DNA from: Chara braunii
Lineage: Eukaryota > Streptophyta > Charophyceae > Charales > Characeae
Direction of reading: 5' to 3'
DNA length: 23,980 bases
NCBI GenBank assembly: GCA_003427395.1
Contig: BFEA01000003.1
Coordinates: 7,299,739 to 7,323,718, forward strand
The position numbers and the translations under genes were made by a program. The notes under the pieces were generated by a model. The model made no database searches, was not told the origin of the DNA, and worked only from the letters and a program-made list of their open reading frames with translations. This document shows positions 10,783-17,533 of the stretch, one piece after another. The stretch's first letter is position 1, and each line of letters opens with the position of its first letter.

Positions 10783-11197
10783 GTTGATGATAGAGGTTGG
10801 GGGCGCGGATGGTGGCTGTGAACCCGCTGAGGATGGAAACTGGAGTTACTCTGGGGGATTTGCTAGTAGAATAGAATGCCTAGACATCCAGTTGATGATA
10901 GAGGTATGTGGAGCAGATGTTGTGAACATCAGTCAAAGTGAACAAACAAGCGTATAACACATGTTCCGTTCACAGGAGTAGCATACATAAAGCACACCTA
11001 GACAGAGAGCAGAACCGAGTGCAGGTACCGCGTCAAATTGAAATCATGAAAAACACCGACGCGACCAGGTGAATGGACCCTACACCATGTTTTAGCCGGT
11101 CGTCTGTCCGGCTTCGTCAGGGGTCAGTTTCGTACCTAGCGCGGGAGCAGATGGTGGCCGTAAGCCTACTGAGGACAGAAACTGGAGATGCTCTAGG
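10783..11197 (+). repeat. internal repeats in the large retroposon
   Basis: A segment at 10783-10856 (GTTGATGATAGAGGT, then GATGGTGGCTGTGAAC, then GAAACTGGAG) is repeated in part at 10891-10930 (same GTTGATGATAGAGGT start) and at 11143-11197 (GATGGTGGCCGTAAGC, then GAAACTGGAG). These are diverged internal duplications in the body of the retroposon and do not code in a shared frame. Confidence 0.65.
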
Positions 11198-11769
11198 TTC
11201 GAATAACTTTTGCAAGAATTCAAAGAATCACCCGAGGGATCCGATGATGATAAGGCTAGGATCTCTCTGAAAAAACAGGAAAAAACTAACTAAGGTTCGC
11301 CTATGGGACTTGTAGTGGCATGCTTAACCCTATAGCTCTCGAAGTGCCCGGTACGACATGGCTCATTCGATAGTGCTTCAATCAGGGCCGGGGAGGGAGG
11401 TGAGAACCTGTTTAGCCGAGATGGCTATAACCACTGTCCGGTCGAAGATCACTAGATGATCCTGGGTATACTCAGGTAGGACCTTGGGAATAGGGATGCA
11501 CCCGGGATCGGGATGACAAGTTCAAGGGTGGGAGGGTGTCTCATAGGGGACCGGTTAGGCAATACATCAGGATGATCAAATCGTCAGGTGCTGACGGGCC
11601 TGTCATATGCCTAGTGGCCACCCTCTACAACAACCTGGACTTGCAAAAAAAAAAAAAAAAAAGAACATGGGGCTTGGTCTGGTTTTGGGCTAGGGTTGGT
11701 TTGGCTTTGCTTCTAGCTGGTTATTTTGCATCCCTGGTTTTCTTTTAGGCCAAAAGGCCAAGTTTGTTT

Positions 11770-12152
11770 TGGCTTCAGGCCTAGCTCAGTTGGTAAGGCA
11801 CGCAAGTGGCATTCAGGAGGTCTCGGGTTCAATCCCCATTGGCCTCATGCACCTTCCTGGGCAAGCTTGGCGCCCGCCACCTAGAGATATGCCATTGGTC
11901 CCCCCGAGTGGCATTGAGCAGAGACTGCTGACGTTCATAGGGGGAGGGGACCGGAGGGGAGGCACAGTGACTGGCCCATCGAAGAAGCTCGGTCCTGATG
12001 CTACCGGCTGACCCCGGGCCGGTATCGCCCACCTGCTGGAGCAGGTATCGCACCTGCTGGTGGGTGCAGCTCCCGCATGTTCCCTCGTTGGAGGCTTGAG
12101 CACGGATGTGGCTGCTACGAGGTTCCCAGTAATACTATAATGATAAGAAAAA
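11770..12152 (+). mobile_element. tRNA-derived SINE, about 380 bp
   Basis: A near-consensus Pol III A box (TAGCTCAGTTGG at 11782) and B box (GGTTCAATCCC at 11826) are spaced 44 bp apart, as in a true tRNA. The ends of the core share AGGCC/GGCCT, a remnant acceptor stem. The body continues for about 300 bp, with a doubled CACCTGCTGG near 12033 and 12052, and ends in TGATAAG plus a short A run. A possible but imperfect TSD is AGGCC-AAAAGGCC at 11747 versus AGGCCTGAAAGGCC at 12153. It is a SINE rather than a tRNA gene because the acceptor and anticodon arms do not fold cleanly. Confidence 0.7.
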
Positions 12153-12490
12153 AGGCCTGAAAGGCCGTCCTGTCCAGATTTGACAGGAAATTGAATTGGT
12201 TGGGCTTACAGAATTAGCCTTTAAAAAATAAAAATAAAAGAGAAAGGCCGATTTGTATTTTGGCTGTGCCAAGTGTTGTTGGGTTCGGCCCACTGACCTA
12301 ATAAGCTGCGTGGTGGTCCCAGTATGTGACGTGTTGTTTCCAGGGCAAGTTTGTGAGGAATTGTCCTTTTCCATCCTAGACCTCCTGAAGTCATCTGTCC
12401 CATGCCCACTTTCTGTCGTACCCATATCATTCAACCCAGTTGCTGTTCTACCCCTCTCCGGACGGGGGAAAAAAGAAAACAGCCGAAGAA

Positions 12491-12532
12491 AAGAGTAGGT
12501 TTATGTGCATGGAAAGATAGCATAGAGTCGTG
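12491..12532 (+). repeat. 42-bp direct repeat, copy 1
   Basis: The segment starting AAGAGTAGG and ending AGATAGCATAGAGTCGTG recurs at 12606-12647, about 115 bp downstream, with few changes (ATGTGCATG versus ATGCGCATG). It is too short and isolated to call as an LTR pair. A local duplication is more likely. Confidence 0.75.
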
Positions 12533-12605
12533 GGCCAATCCACACCATTCCCGGTACCGTCCGCCAATTCAGCCAGACCCAGTCCCCTTTTAACTTCTTG
12601 GGAAA

Positions 12606-12647
12606 AAGAGTAGGCTCATGCGCATGACAAGATAACATAGAGTCGTG
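12606..12647 (+). repeat. 42-bp direct repeat, copy 2
   Basis: This is the second copy of the repeat at 12491-12532, ending AGATAACATAGAGTCGTG and running into a short CA tract (12649-12660). Confidence 0.75.
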
Positions 12648-12787
12648 TACACACACACACTGTTAGGCGGCAAAGCAGCAACCAATCTGAACAACGCTCC
12701 AGCAATGTCAGGCTGATTTTTTCTTTTTCCTTCTGACTTTCTTTCTTTTCTTTTTCCTTCGCAGTAAGGAGATAATGAGAGACACCA

Positions 12788-12886
12788 GGGGCAAGGTCCC
12801 ACTTGCGCAAACTAGGAGATTTCGGCCATTGATCTTTGCTATCTACGGTCAGTATCTCTTAATTCGTGCAAGTGGGACCTAGCCCC
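12788..12886. mobile_element. MITE-like element, copy 1 (99 bp)
   Basis: The ends form a 21-bp terminal inverted repeat with two mismatches: GGGGCAAGGTCCCACTTGC at the left and GCAAGTGGGACCTAGCCCC at the right. The centre shares CCATTGATCTT with the second copy at 12981-13081. Two same-sized copies with matching termini are typical of a miniature inverted-repeat transposable element. No clear TSD allows a superfamily call. Confidence 0.65.
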
Positions 12887-12980
12887 AGGACAGGGGTCTG
12901 ATGTTGGCCATTTCTGTCTTCATGCCTATCCCCACGCCTGCACCGAAACTGGGTACCAGTCCCTGCAATTTCCTTTTCCA

Positions 12981-13081
12981 GGGGCCAAGTCCCACTCACG
13001 CTGATTTCTCATTTCTGACCATTGATCTTCGAGATCTTAGGTTGGGAATTTTGAGAATTCGGGTAAGTGGGACTTGGCCCC
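12981..13081. mobile_element. MITE-like element, copy 2 (101 bp)
   Basis: The terminal inverted repeat is GGGGCCAAGTCCCACT at the left and AGTGGGACTTGGCCCC at the right, a perfect 16-bp match. The core has ACCATTGATCTT and AGAATTCG, as in the copy 95 bp upstream (CCATTGATCTT, TTAATTCG). The two copies lie in the same orientation. No transposase is present in the window. Confidence 0.7.
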
Positions 13082-13151
13082 GGGATGTTCGTGGAGGGAT
13101 TCCCACCCTCCCCCTCTTTGTGTTATCAAAATGAGCAAGGTCTTTCATTGT

Positions 13152-13195
13152 TAAAAAAAAAAAGAAAAAAAAANAAAAAAAAAGAAAAAAAAAAG
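13152..13195 (+). repeat. A-rich tract containing an N
   Basis: This is almost pure A with a few G interruptions and an undetermined base at 13174. It is a low-complexity tract or old poly(A) tail, and its true length is uncertain. Confidence 0.8.
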
Positions 13196-13352
13196 ACATA
13201 ACATACCAGAAACTTCTGCGGAATGACAGATAGACAGACAGTATGATCCTCAAATGTAAGAAGAGAGAAATAGCCCAGTCAGCATGACTGTATGCAGGGC
13301 AACTTTCAGTCCAAATACAGCGGTAATGACTGGGCGTTCCATTCGGGGGAAG

Positions 13353-13471
13353 AGACGGTGGAACTCTCGATTTATGCGTGTCATCCTTGCGCAGGGGCCA
13401 TTTGCTAATCTACCCTTCTCTGTATCGTTCCAATTGTAACCGATGTCCCGAAGGACAGACGGTTGAACTCT
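13353..13471 (-). pseudogene. U6 snRNA retropseudogene with 15-bp TSD
   Basis: On the minus strand, 13456 down to about 13368 reads as U6: GTCCTTCGGGACATC, AATTGGAACGATACAGAGAA, then GATTAGCA, TGGCCCCTGCGCAAGGATGA and CACGCATAAATCGAG. The spliceosomal ACAGAGA box is intact. However, GGGTA is inserted between it and GATTAGC, AA is inserted before TGGCCCC, and the RNA ends at ATCGAG, short of the usual 3' end. The copy is flanked by AGACGGTGGAACTCT (13353-13367) and AGACGGTTGAACTCT (13457-13471), which match at 14 of 15 positions. This is a retroposed, 3'-truncated copy, not a working gene. Confidence 0.85.
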
Positions 13472-13555
13472 AGACTCTGGGGATCTATTCTTGATTATTT
13501 TTTTTATATTATTATTTTAATTCTTGATGAATTCTTGTTTCTGCACTTCAGCTTG

Positions 13556-13730
13556 AGAAAAAGGAGGAGGGGAACACTAGCTCAGTTGGTGCACCCATGA
13601 ACTGGTGAAATACAGACTGGAGCTCGAATCCAAATGCAATCAGATGTCCATAATAAAATCATTCTGAATCATCAATGATTACATCTCCTCAAGGCCGTCG
13701 CCCGTTTCCAAAAAAAAAAGAAAAAGAAGG
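13556..13730 (+). mobile_element. 151-bp tRNA-derived SINE with probable TSD
   Basis: The element spans 13568-13718. A Pol III A box (TAGCTCAGTTGG at 13578) begins 10 bp from its start, and a B-box-like GGAGCTCGAATCC lies at 13619, a tRNA-like spacing of about 41 bp. It ends in a run of ten A residues. AGAAAAAGGAGG (13556-13567) and AGAAAAAGAAGG (13719-13730) match at 11 of 12 positions and fit a TSD, although both are purine-rich. The segment GAACTGGTGAAATACAGAC and AATGCAATCAGATG recur in tandem at 23693-23779 without the B box. Confidence 0.7.
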
Positions 13731-13853
13731 GAAAAAGAAAAGAAAGGTTGTCTTGTCATAGAACAGAGATGCCGCACAAGCAGAAAAAAAGACTGAAAGT
13801 TAAAGAAAAAAAACAAAAAAAATAGAAAAGACTGAAAGTTGGTTGGTACCTAC

Positions 13854-13912
13854 ATCCTCACCACCACCACCACCCAAAAAAAAAAAAAAAAAAAAAAAAT
13901 CCTCACCACCAA
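13854..13912 (+). mobile_element. poly(A) insertion flanked by 12-bp direct repeats
   Basis: TCCTCACCACCA at 13855-13866 is repeated at 13900-13911. Between them are only nine bases and a run of 24 A residues. This fits a retroposon truncated to little more than its tail, duplicating the target. A duplication spanning an A-rich gap would look similar. A smaller A-rich pair sits just upstream, with AAAAGACTGAAAGTT at 13787-13801 and 13826-13840. Confidence 0.5.
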
Positions 13913-13977
13913 AGGCATCCACTTTGACTGCGGATTTTGCAAACAGGTATACAAAAATTTTGAAAAAAAAAAAAAAA

Positions 13978-14057
13978 ACTAGACTACCAGCCGGGCCACC
14001 TGGGTCCCAGGTGGCCCGCCCGTGCAAGGACCAGGGACGGTCCCAGCAAAAAAAAAA
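13978..14057 (+). mobile_element. palindromic poly(A) element, copy A
   Basis: The element starts CTAGACTACCAGC and then has a perfect 13-bp inverted repeat: CGGGCCACCTGGG at 13992-14004, a single T, and CCCAGGTGGCCCG at 14006-14018. CGTGCAAGGACCAGGGACGG follows, with a small second hairpin (GGACC at 14028, GGTCC at 14039), then CCCAGC and a run of ten A. Copies B (23891-23980) and C (14193-14255) share the architecture. No Pol III boxes or ORF are seen. The poly(A) tail suggests retroposition of a small structured RNA. Confidence 0.65.
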
Positions 14058-14192
14058 CACGTAAAAAACAAATCCAAAAAATCCGAAAAAAAACTATGTT
14101 ATGCAGAAAAATAAACTGTACAACATTTGCCTCAGGGTCACATCGAAATTCTTCAACAGAAAATAAATTTTAAAAATAATGTTTTTTAAACC

Positions 14193-14255
14193 TTTTTTTT
14201 TTTTTTTTTTTTGGCCCGGCCGGGCAAGTGACCCCGGGCCACCCTGGTAGCCTAG
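14193..14255 (-). mobile_element. palindromic poly(A) element, copy C
   Basis: On the minus strand this reads CTAGGCTACCAG, a GC-rich inverted repeat region (GGTGGCCCGGGGTCACTTGC then CCGGCCGGGCC), and a 20-base A tail (the T run 14193-14212). It shares the CTAG..TACCAG start and CCCGGG.TCAC with copy B but lacks the 3' GTGCAAGGACCAGGG part. It lies about 80 bp beyond the stop codon of the GUF1 gene and in the same orientation as it. Confidence 0.6.
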
Positions 14256-14336
14256 AAAAAAAAAACAAAAAACATAATTGGAGATTATTGGACAAACAAA
14301 TAGAACCTGGGGTTTGGAATTGAACATCATGGACAA

Positions 14337-14342
14337 TTTATT
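14337..14342 (-). promoter_or_regulatory. AATAAA poly(A) signal candidate for GUF1
   Basis: AATAAA on the minus strand starts three bases after the GUF1 TGA (TGAGCCAATAAATTG). If used, it would give a very short 3' UTR. Plant and algal signals are loose, so this is only a candidate. Confidence 0.4.
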
Positions 14343-14345
14343 GGC

Positions 14346-17012
14346 TCAGGTCTTCAGCAACTGATGGAAGGCCTCTTGGGGAACATCTATGCTGCCTATT
14401 CTCTTCATCCTCTTCTTCCCTTCCTTCTGCTTCTCCAGTAGTTTGCGTTTTCTAGTGACATCTCCTCCATAACACTTCGCTAGGACGTTCTTACGCATGG
14501 CGGACAGCGTTTCCGACGCAATGGGTTTGCCTGCAATGGCTGCTTGGATCGTTACCTCGAACATTTGCCTGTCAATGACTTTCTTCAGCCTCCCCACGAG
14601 CTCTCTGCCTGCGCGCTGCGCCTTGCTCCTGTGGACTATGGAGCTGAGGGCATCAACCGGCTGGCCATTCAGAAGCACATCCATCTTCACCAAATCGGCC
14701 TCCTGGTACCCGGCTTCTTCGTAGTCGAAGGAGGCGTATCCTGAGGTCAACCCTTTGAGCTGGTTGTAGAAATCGGTGACCACCTCCCGGAGAGGAAGCC
14801 GGTACTTGAGCAAGGCCCGGCTGCTGTCAATGAAGGAGTATTCGAGCTGCTCCCCTCTCCTCTCCGTGCAAAGGGTCATCAGACTGCCAACGTACTCTGC
14901 TGGGGCAATGATGGTTGCCGTGACCACCGGCTCCATGGCCTTTACCAAACGTGATGTGGGTCGTGCGGGGACCGTGGCTGGATTCTGCACATCCAAGCGG
15001 GTCCCGTCTGCATACTCAAATACGTAGGGAACAGTGGGAGTGGTGGTGATGACTTGAGCTCCGTACTCCTGATCGAGCCGTTGGTGAAAAACGTCCAGGT
15101 GCAGGAGCCCCAAGAACCCACAGCGGAAGCCAACGCCAAGGGCACCGCTGGTTTCCTTGCTGACGGACACACTGGGGTCATTACAAGTCAGTCGGGCGAC
15201 AGCGCTCTCGAGGGCCTCGAACTCCGAACCGTTTGCAGGATAGACCCCTGCAAAGACCATGTGTTTTGCGGGCTTGAACCCAGGCAGCGGCTCCACTGGG
15301 CACTTGGCATGATGAAAGGTGTCCCCCACGCTGGCCTCCTGCGTACTCCGCATTCCCGTGATCACATACCCAACCTGTCCGGTCAGCAGGACGTCGGTCG
15401 GCGTGAGCTCAGGGTGCATTATCCCCACATCCAGCACCTCGTAGCTCTGACCGGTGGAACAGGACACCACTCGGTCTGCCTTCTTCAAGGACCCGTCCAC
15501 GACGGCCACGTGACAAATCACCCCCTTGTAGTCGTCGTAGAAAGAATCGAGGACTTGCATTCTCAAGGGTTGCAGGGGATCACCACCTGGGGGCGGGATG
15601 CGTTCGATCACGGCCGGAAGCAGAGCGTGCAGCCCCTGACCAGTTTTTGCTGACGTCAGCAGCACCTCGCTTGCCGGCAAGTCAAATGTGCGCTCCAACT
15701 GCAAGATCACACGCTCTGGGTCGGCGTTCGGCTGATCAATTTTGTTGACGATTGGAATTATGGTAAGACCAGCTTCGAAAGCCAGATAGAAGTTTGCAAC
15801 AGTCTGGGCCTGGATCCCTTGACAGGCGTCCACCAAAAGGAGGACCCCTTGGCATGCTGATAGTGAACGGGACACCTCGTAGCTGAAGTCCACGTGTCCC
15901 GGGGTGTCTACAAGATTCAGCAAGTACCGCCCCACCACCCCAGCCCCCTTGGACAGACCATGACCACGTCCTGCAACTGGCACTGAAACTGGACCTGGAC
16001 CTGGACCTGGACCTAGACCTGGACCTGGGCCTGGAACCGAGTCCGTTGTAGTAGCTAACAGTGAAGCAAACCCTGGTGGTGGTGGATTCACCACCGTTCG
16101 GGAAAGTGGGAGTGCAGGTTTGGGAGTAGGTTCGGCAGTGGGTCCTGGCTGTCCTGACGGGTTAGGAAAAGATGGTGATGCAGCAGAAGCTACGTCAGGG
16201 TAATCGAAAAACATTGTGGCGGTCTGTGCTTTGACGGTGATGCCCCTCTCTCTCTCCACCTGTAGCTTGTCAAGGTATTGCGGCTGGCCGTGATCTTTGC
16301 GGATCGTACGTGTCAGCTCTAGCAAGCGATCTGCCAGAGTGGACTTGCCGTGATCCACATGAGCGATGATTGAGAAATTGCGCACTCGAGATGGCGGGAA
16401 CTGCGACAAATCCAGCAGCTTTTTCCCGCCACCCTTCCCGTCGCCTTCACTGCGCGCCGCCGACGATGATGACGTCTGCAGATCCTCCTCCTGCCTCCCC
16501 GCGTCCACGGGGGCGGCGGTATCTCCAGCAATGACAACGCTTGCCTCCTTGCCGACTGCTAAGCTGCTCGATTCATTGCCACGCGGCACTTCAACAGCAC
16601 CGCAAGCTGCTGCTGATGAGGTCGAGAACCGGCGCCTCATTGACAGGTGTTGTTGCGCGATGCCCGCCGCAAAAGGAGGAACAACAAGGATGCTGTCGGG
16701 GACGGGCTCTCCCAGCCGCCCAGCAATGGCGAAAGAACGCGAGTTCGAGGCCGCCATCCGATCCATCGTCGCAGTCTCCCTCAGTCTCGGTCGATGCCAT
16801 GGCGGACGTGACAAAAGCCGTGAGCTTGAAGACGCTGTTGAAGATCCGAGGGCCTGGCTGATGATCTCTTCTCTCCCCTCCCTGCCACTCCTTTGGGCCG
16901 ATAATAGCCACGTCAGATGATGTCCTAACCCTGACACGTGCCGGCGGACAGCAGCAATTCCGGTCCCACAGCGGCACAAACCAGGAACAAGCAGCGATGG
17001 CGGACGGATCAT
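14346..17012 (-). CDS. GUF1: mitochondrial translation factor GUF1 (LepA/EF4 GTPase)
   Basis: GUF1 is the mitochondrial form of LepA/EF4, a ribosome-bound GTPase acting during protein synthesis. The 888-codon ORF is uninterrupted. In order it shows G1 AHVDHGKST (217-225), G2 region ERGITVKAQTATM (254-267), G3 DTPGH (369-373), G4 NKID (423-426), G5 SAK (454-456), then EF-Tu domain II, domain III (FRCGFLGLLHLDVFHQRL, 629-646), an EF-G-like domain V and the LepA C-terminal domain ending RKRKLLEKQKEGKKRMK...VPQEAF. TVKAQTATM, ACQG and QAQTVANFYLAFE indicate the mitochondrial rather than the plastid paralogue. The start is uncertain: residues 1-82 look unlike a presequence, while Met83 (16764-16766) or Met86 begins a Ser/Arg/Ala-rich stretch with MRRRFSTSSA, a plausible mitochondrial targeting peptide. 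Usual family length is about 650 residues; the excess is the N terminus and a Pro/Gly-rich insertion at 275-355. No intron interrupts it. Confidence 0.93.
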   Translation of the reverse strand: MIRPPSLLVPGLCRCGTGIAAVRRHVSGLGHHLTWLLSAQRSGREGREEIISQALGSSTASSSSRLLSRPPWHRPRLRETATMDRMAASNSRSFAIAGRLGEPVPDSILVVPPFAAGIAQQHLSMRRRFSTSSAAACGAVEVPRGNESSSLAVGKEASVVIAGDTAAPVDAGRQEEDLQTSSSSAARSEGDGKGGGKKLLDLSQFPPSRVRNFSIIAHVDHGKSTLADRLLELTRTIRKDHGQPQYLDKLQVERERGITVKAQTATMFFDYPDVASAASPSFPNPSGQPGPTAEPTPKPALPLSRTVVNPPPPGFASLLATTTDSVPGPGPGLGPGPGPGPVSVPVAGRGHGLSKGAGVVGRYLLNLVDTPGHVDFSYEVSRSLSACQGVLLLVDACQGIQAQTVANFYLAFEAGLTIIPIVNKIDQPNADPERVILQLERTFDLPASEVLLTSAKTGQGLHALLPAVIERIPPPGGDPLQPLRMQVLDSFYDDYKGVICHVAVVDGSLKKADRVVSCSTGQSYEVLDVGIMHPELTPTDVLLTGQVGYVITGMRSTQEASVGDTFHHAKCPVEPLPGFKPAKHMVFAGVYPANGSEFEALESAVARLTCNDPSVSVSKETSGALGVGFRCGFLGLLHLDVFHQRLDQEYGAQVITTTPTVPYVFEYADGTRLDVQNPATVPARPTSRLVKAMEPVVTATIIAPAEYVGSLMTLCTERRGEQLEYSFIDSSRALLKYRLPLREVVTDFYNQLKGLTSGYASFDYEEAGYQEADLVKMDVLLNGQPVDALSSIVHRSKAQRAGRELVGRLKKVIDRQMFEVTIQAAIAGKPIASETLSAMRKNVLAKCYGGDVTRKRKLLEKQKEGKKRMKRIGSIDVPQEAFHQLLKT
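15991..16032. repeat. in-frame GGACCT hexanucleotide repeat within GUF1
   Basis: Seven tandem hexamers (mostly GGACCT on the plus strand) encode the alternating Pro-Gly run PGPGPGLGPGPGPGP in GUF1. A multiple-of-three unit keeps the frame. The run lies in the insertion between the G2 and G3 motifs and could vary in length between individuals. Confidence 0.9.
16591..16800 (-). other. candidate overlapping upstream ORF at GUF1 start
   Basis: An ATG at 16798-16800 in the good context GCCATGGC lies 34 bases upstream of GUF1 Met83 and in another frame. It opens a 69-codon ORF that overlaps the GUF1 coding sequence and ends at 16591. If translation of GUF1 begins at Met83 or Met86, this ATG would be met first by scanning ribosomes and could dampen GUF1 expression. 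If translation begins at the first in-frame ATG (17012), it is only a shadow frame. Confidence 0.3.
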
Positions 17013-17445
17013 CAGTGAGTGATTACAGTGGGATCACCTGGACGAAGGACGCCGTGAACGGGACAGAACAGAACGGAATGGTACTACACACTGCGGCGAC
17101 GACAACCTTCAGCCGAAGCCAGGGTGGTGAGGAGGCAAGATTTCGAACAGTAGAGCGCCGCATTCCGCGCCGACGTACTCGCCCACCTCTTTTCTTGACC
17201 TCCTACTCTCAGGGCATACTCACCCTACTGTAGGGCTTCGGTGGATGCACCTGACCGGAGTTCCACCATGACCTGGATGCATCTGACGGCAACTACCTCC
17301 AGAGCTTATTCCAAAAAGTGCTCGTGTCAGTATGCTCTAAATAATGCCGATGTGAAAAACAAAGTACGATTTGAGTCTCCTCAAGGAGCAGGATCCCCAT
17401 CGCCCACGTGGATGCTCAGTTCGCTCGACGAAAAGAAGACTGCAC
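17013..17445. other. GUF1 5' flank, promoter not identified
   Basis: This flank upstream of GUF1 shows no TATA box near the start codon. A short direct repeat GGATGCA(C/T)CTGAC occurs near 17242 and 17276. No other gene is seen. Confidence 0.4.
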
Positions 17446-17459
17446 GAGAGAGAGAGAGA

Positions 17460-17531
<72 letters not shown>
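17446..17531 (+). repeat. (GA)n microsatellite with GATA segment
   Basis: About 86 bp of GA dinucleotides include an internal GATA run at about 17461-17475. It generates low-complexity open frames that are not genes. Confidence 0.95.

Positions 17532-17533
<2 letters not shown>

Larger units (their letters stand above)
9993..11677 (+). mobile_element. 1.65-kb tRNA-headed poly(A) retroposon with 16-bp TSD
   Basis: AGAACATGGGGCTTGG occurs at 9993-10008 and again at 11662-11677, identical over 16 bp. The second copy directly follows an 18-A run (11645-11662). The insert between them (10009-11661) begins with a tRNA-like Pol III promoter: an A box at 10025 (TGGCTCAGTGGTT) and a B box at 10078 (GGGTTCAAAACTCC). 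Perfect long TSD, 5' tRNA-like head and 3' poly(A) together are the hallmarks of LINE-driven retroposition. No reverse transcriptase or other long ORF is visible, so it is non-autonomous. At about 1.65 kb, or 1.53 kb after removing the nested insertion at 10614-10731, it is very long for a SINE. It may be a tRNA head fused to a LINE 3' part or to unrelated sequence. Confidence 0.8.

Noticed and set aside
11360-11450. Second tRNA-like unit inside the large retroposon (TGGCTCATTCGATAGTGC to GGTCGAAGATC)
   Set aside because: Box spacing of about 80 bp is too long and the boxes are weak.
11782-11845. Functional tRNA gene
   Set aside because: A and B boxes are good, but the T and acceptor stems mismatch and the sequence continues as a SINE body with an A tail.
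13353-13471. Functional U6 gene
   Set aside because: Insertions beside the ACAGAGA box, 3' truncation, and flanking direct repeats indicate a retroposed copy.
13800-14064. Opposing ORFs rich in Lys or Phe
   Set aside because: They are translations of poly(A)/poly(T) tracts belonging to retroposon tails.
15054-15653. 199-codon plus-strand ORF
   Set aside because: It is the antisense shadow of the conserved GUF1 reading frame.
16366-16920. 184-codon plus-strand ORF
   Set aside because: Antisense to the GUF1 N-terminal region; Ser/Arg/Pro-rich composition expected from the GC-rich opposite strand.
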